A DNA stretch of 29,247 bases from Mesaphorura yosii (lineage: Eukaryota > Arthropoda > Collembola > Poduromorpha > Tullbergiidae): positions 1 through 29,247 of the forward strand of contig WIXG01000646.1 in assembly GCA_009869945.1 (NCBI GenBank). The letters are read 5' to 3'. Shown in pieces: positions 28,871 to 29,247 of the stretch (its first letter is position 1; each line of letters starts with the position of its first letter). The notes beneath the pieces are model-generated. The model made no database searches. It was not told where the DNA came from and saw only the letters and a list, made by a program, of their open reading frames with translations. Position numbers and translations under genes: made by a program.

Positions 28871-29247
28871 CATAAATTGCAATTGCAGAGATACCACAAC
28901 CACGCCTTGCTGTTCCTGGTTTCTATTCTTGACTATGGCTTCTCCAGCCCGGCTGTGTAAACACAAATTTAAATTTTGCCTTCGGACTTGGCTCCTGGCA
29001 AGCCCCAACCTTTGATCGAACCGAGAGTCGAAAGTCCACTGCTAAATTGCGAAATTCAAAGAACTGCCCGTCTGCAGAAGGCTCAAAGTCCATTTGTGGT
29101 TAGGCAGCCAGCTGCTCCAGCAGCTCCACCCCAATAAATACGGCCATATTTCCCTCAAATGGCAATCAAATCAGTTTTGAGCTACTTCGCAACACAAGCA
29201 CCAGCAACTCAAGCGTAAGACTCCAGCATTCCATTCAAAATGATTGC
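28871..29247 (+). repeat. right arm of the inverted duplication: promoter and first codons of a second copy
   Basis: Matches the reverse complement of 743-1125. It contains the AATAAATACGG element (about 29133), the initiator-like ATCAGTTTT (about 29170) and a leader ending in AAAATGATTGC, so the window closes on the first codons (Met-Ile) of a second secreted Cys-rich gene, transcribed rightward. The two gene copies are divergent and about 28.5 kb apart. Confidence 0.85.
29240..29247 (+). CDS. start of a second copy of the secreted Cys-rich gene (cut by window end)
   Basis: ATG at 29240-29242, first codons Met-Ile as in the left copy. The leader differs from the left copy only by a C-to-A change just before the ATG. 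Nothing more of the gene is in the window; its integrity cannot be judged. Confidence 0.6.

Overview
The window reads as nuclear DNA of a small-genome arthropod, most plausibly a springtail (Collembola) or another pancrustacean. Genes are spliced, many introns are only 48-70 nt with GT-AG ends, AATAAA signals sit just after several stops, and the content (gustatory-receptor-like genes in tandem, a Reeler-DOMON protein, sepiapterin reductase, a putative muscle gene) is animal. The springtail assignment is inference. There is no tRNA, rRNA, CRISPR or intact transposon that I can see.

Layout. 1-1.1 kb: a small secreted Cys-rich protein gene (minus) whose promoter and 5' end recur, inverted and diverged, at the right edge (28.87-29.25 kb). 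1.2-2.1 kb: a decayed C2H2 zinc-finger gene (minus). 2.4-6.4 kb: two four-exon gustatory-receptor-like genes (plus) around an internally deleted relative. 6.6-6.8 kb: a short secreted Cys-rich peptide (minus). 7.2-7.8 kb: an unrecognised broken reading frame. 8.3-11.1 kb: a damaged gene for a trypsin-like / two LDLa / transmembrane / tyrosine-kinase receptor (plus). 11.5-11.8 kb: the 3' end of an SLC18B1-like transporter (minus). 12.4-18.8 kb: two head-to-head genes, each encoding signal peptide, I9-like propeptide, subtilisin-like domain, one membrane helix and a tyrosine kinase. 19.1-20.6 kb: Reeler-DOMON protein (minus). 20.9-22.7 kb: a CCDC32 homologue and sepiapterin reductase whose stop and start codons overlap (TAATG). 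23.1-27.6 kb: a six-exon gene (minus) for a basic, Tyr/Arg-rich protein with a long Pro/Glu/Ala tail, possibly a myofibrillar protein. 27.6-28.87 kb: no gene seen.

The outstanding system is the receptor cluster at 8.3-18.8 kb. Three tyrosine kinases share an unusual HGDLAARN catalytic loop (Gly where RTKs have Arg), yet one carries a chymotrypsin-fold ectodomain and two carry subtilisin-fold ectodomains. In all three the protease active site is visibly degenerate, while the two intact genes keep the kinase Lys, Glu, catalytic Asp, Asn and DFG. I infer a receptor family that uses dead proteases as ligand-binding or protease-sensing modules coupled to an apparently active intracellular kinase. 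The trypsin-type member here is broken by stops and a frameshift; the subtilase pair is open throughout.
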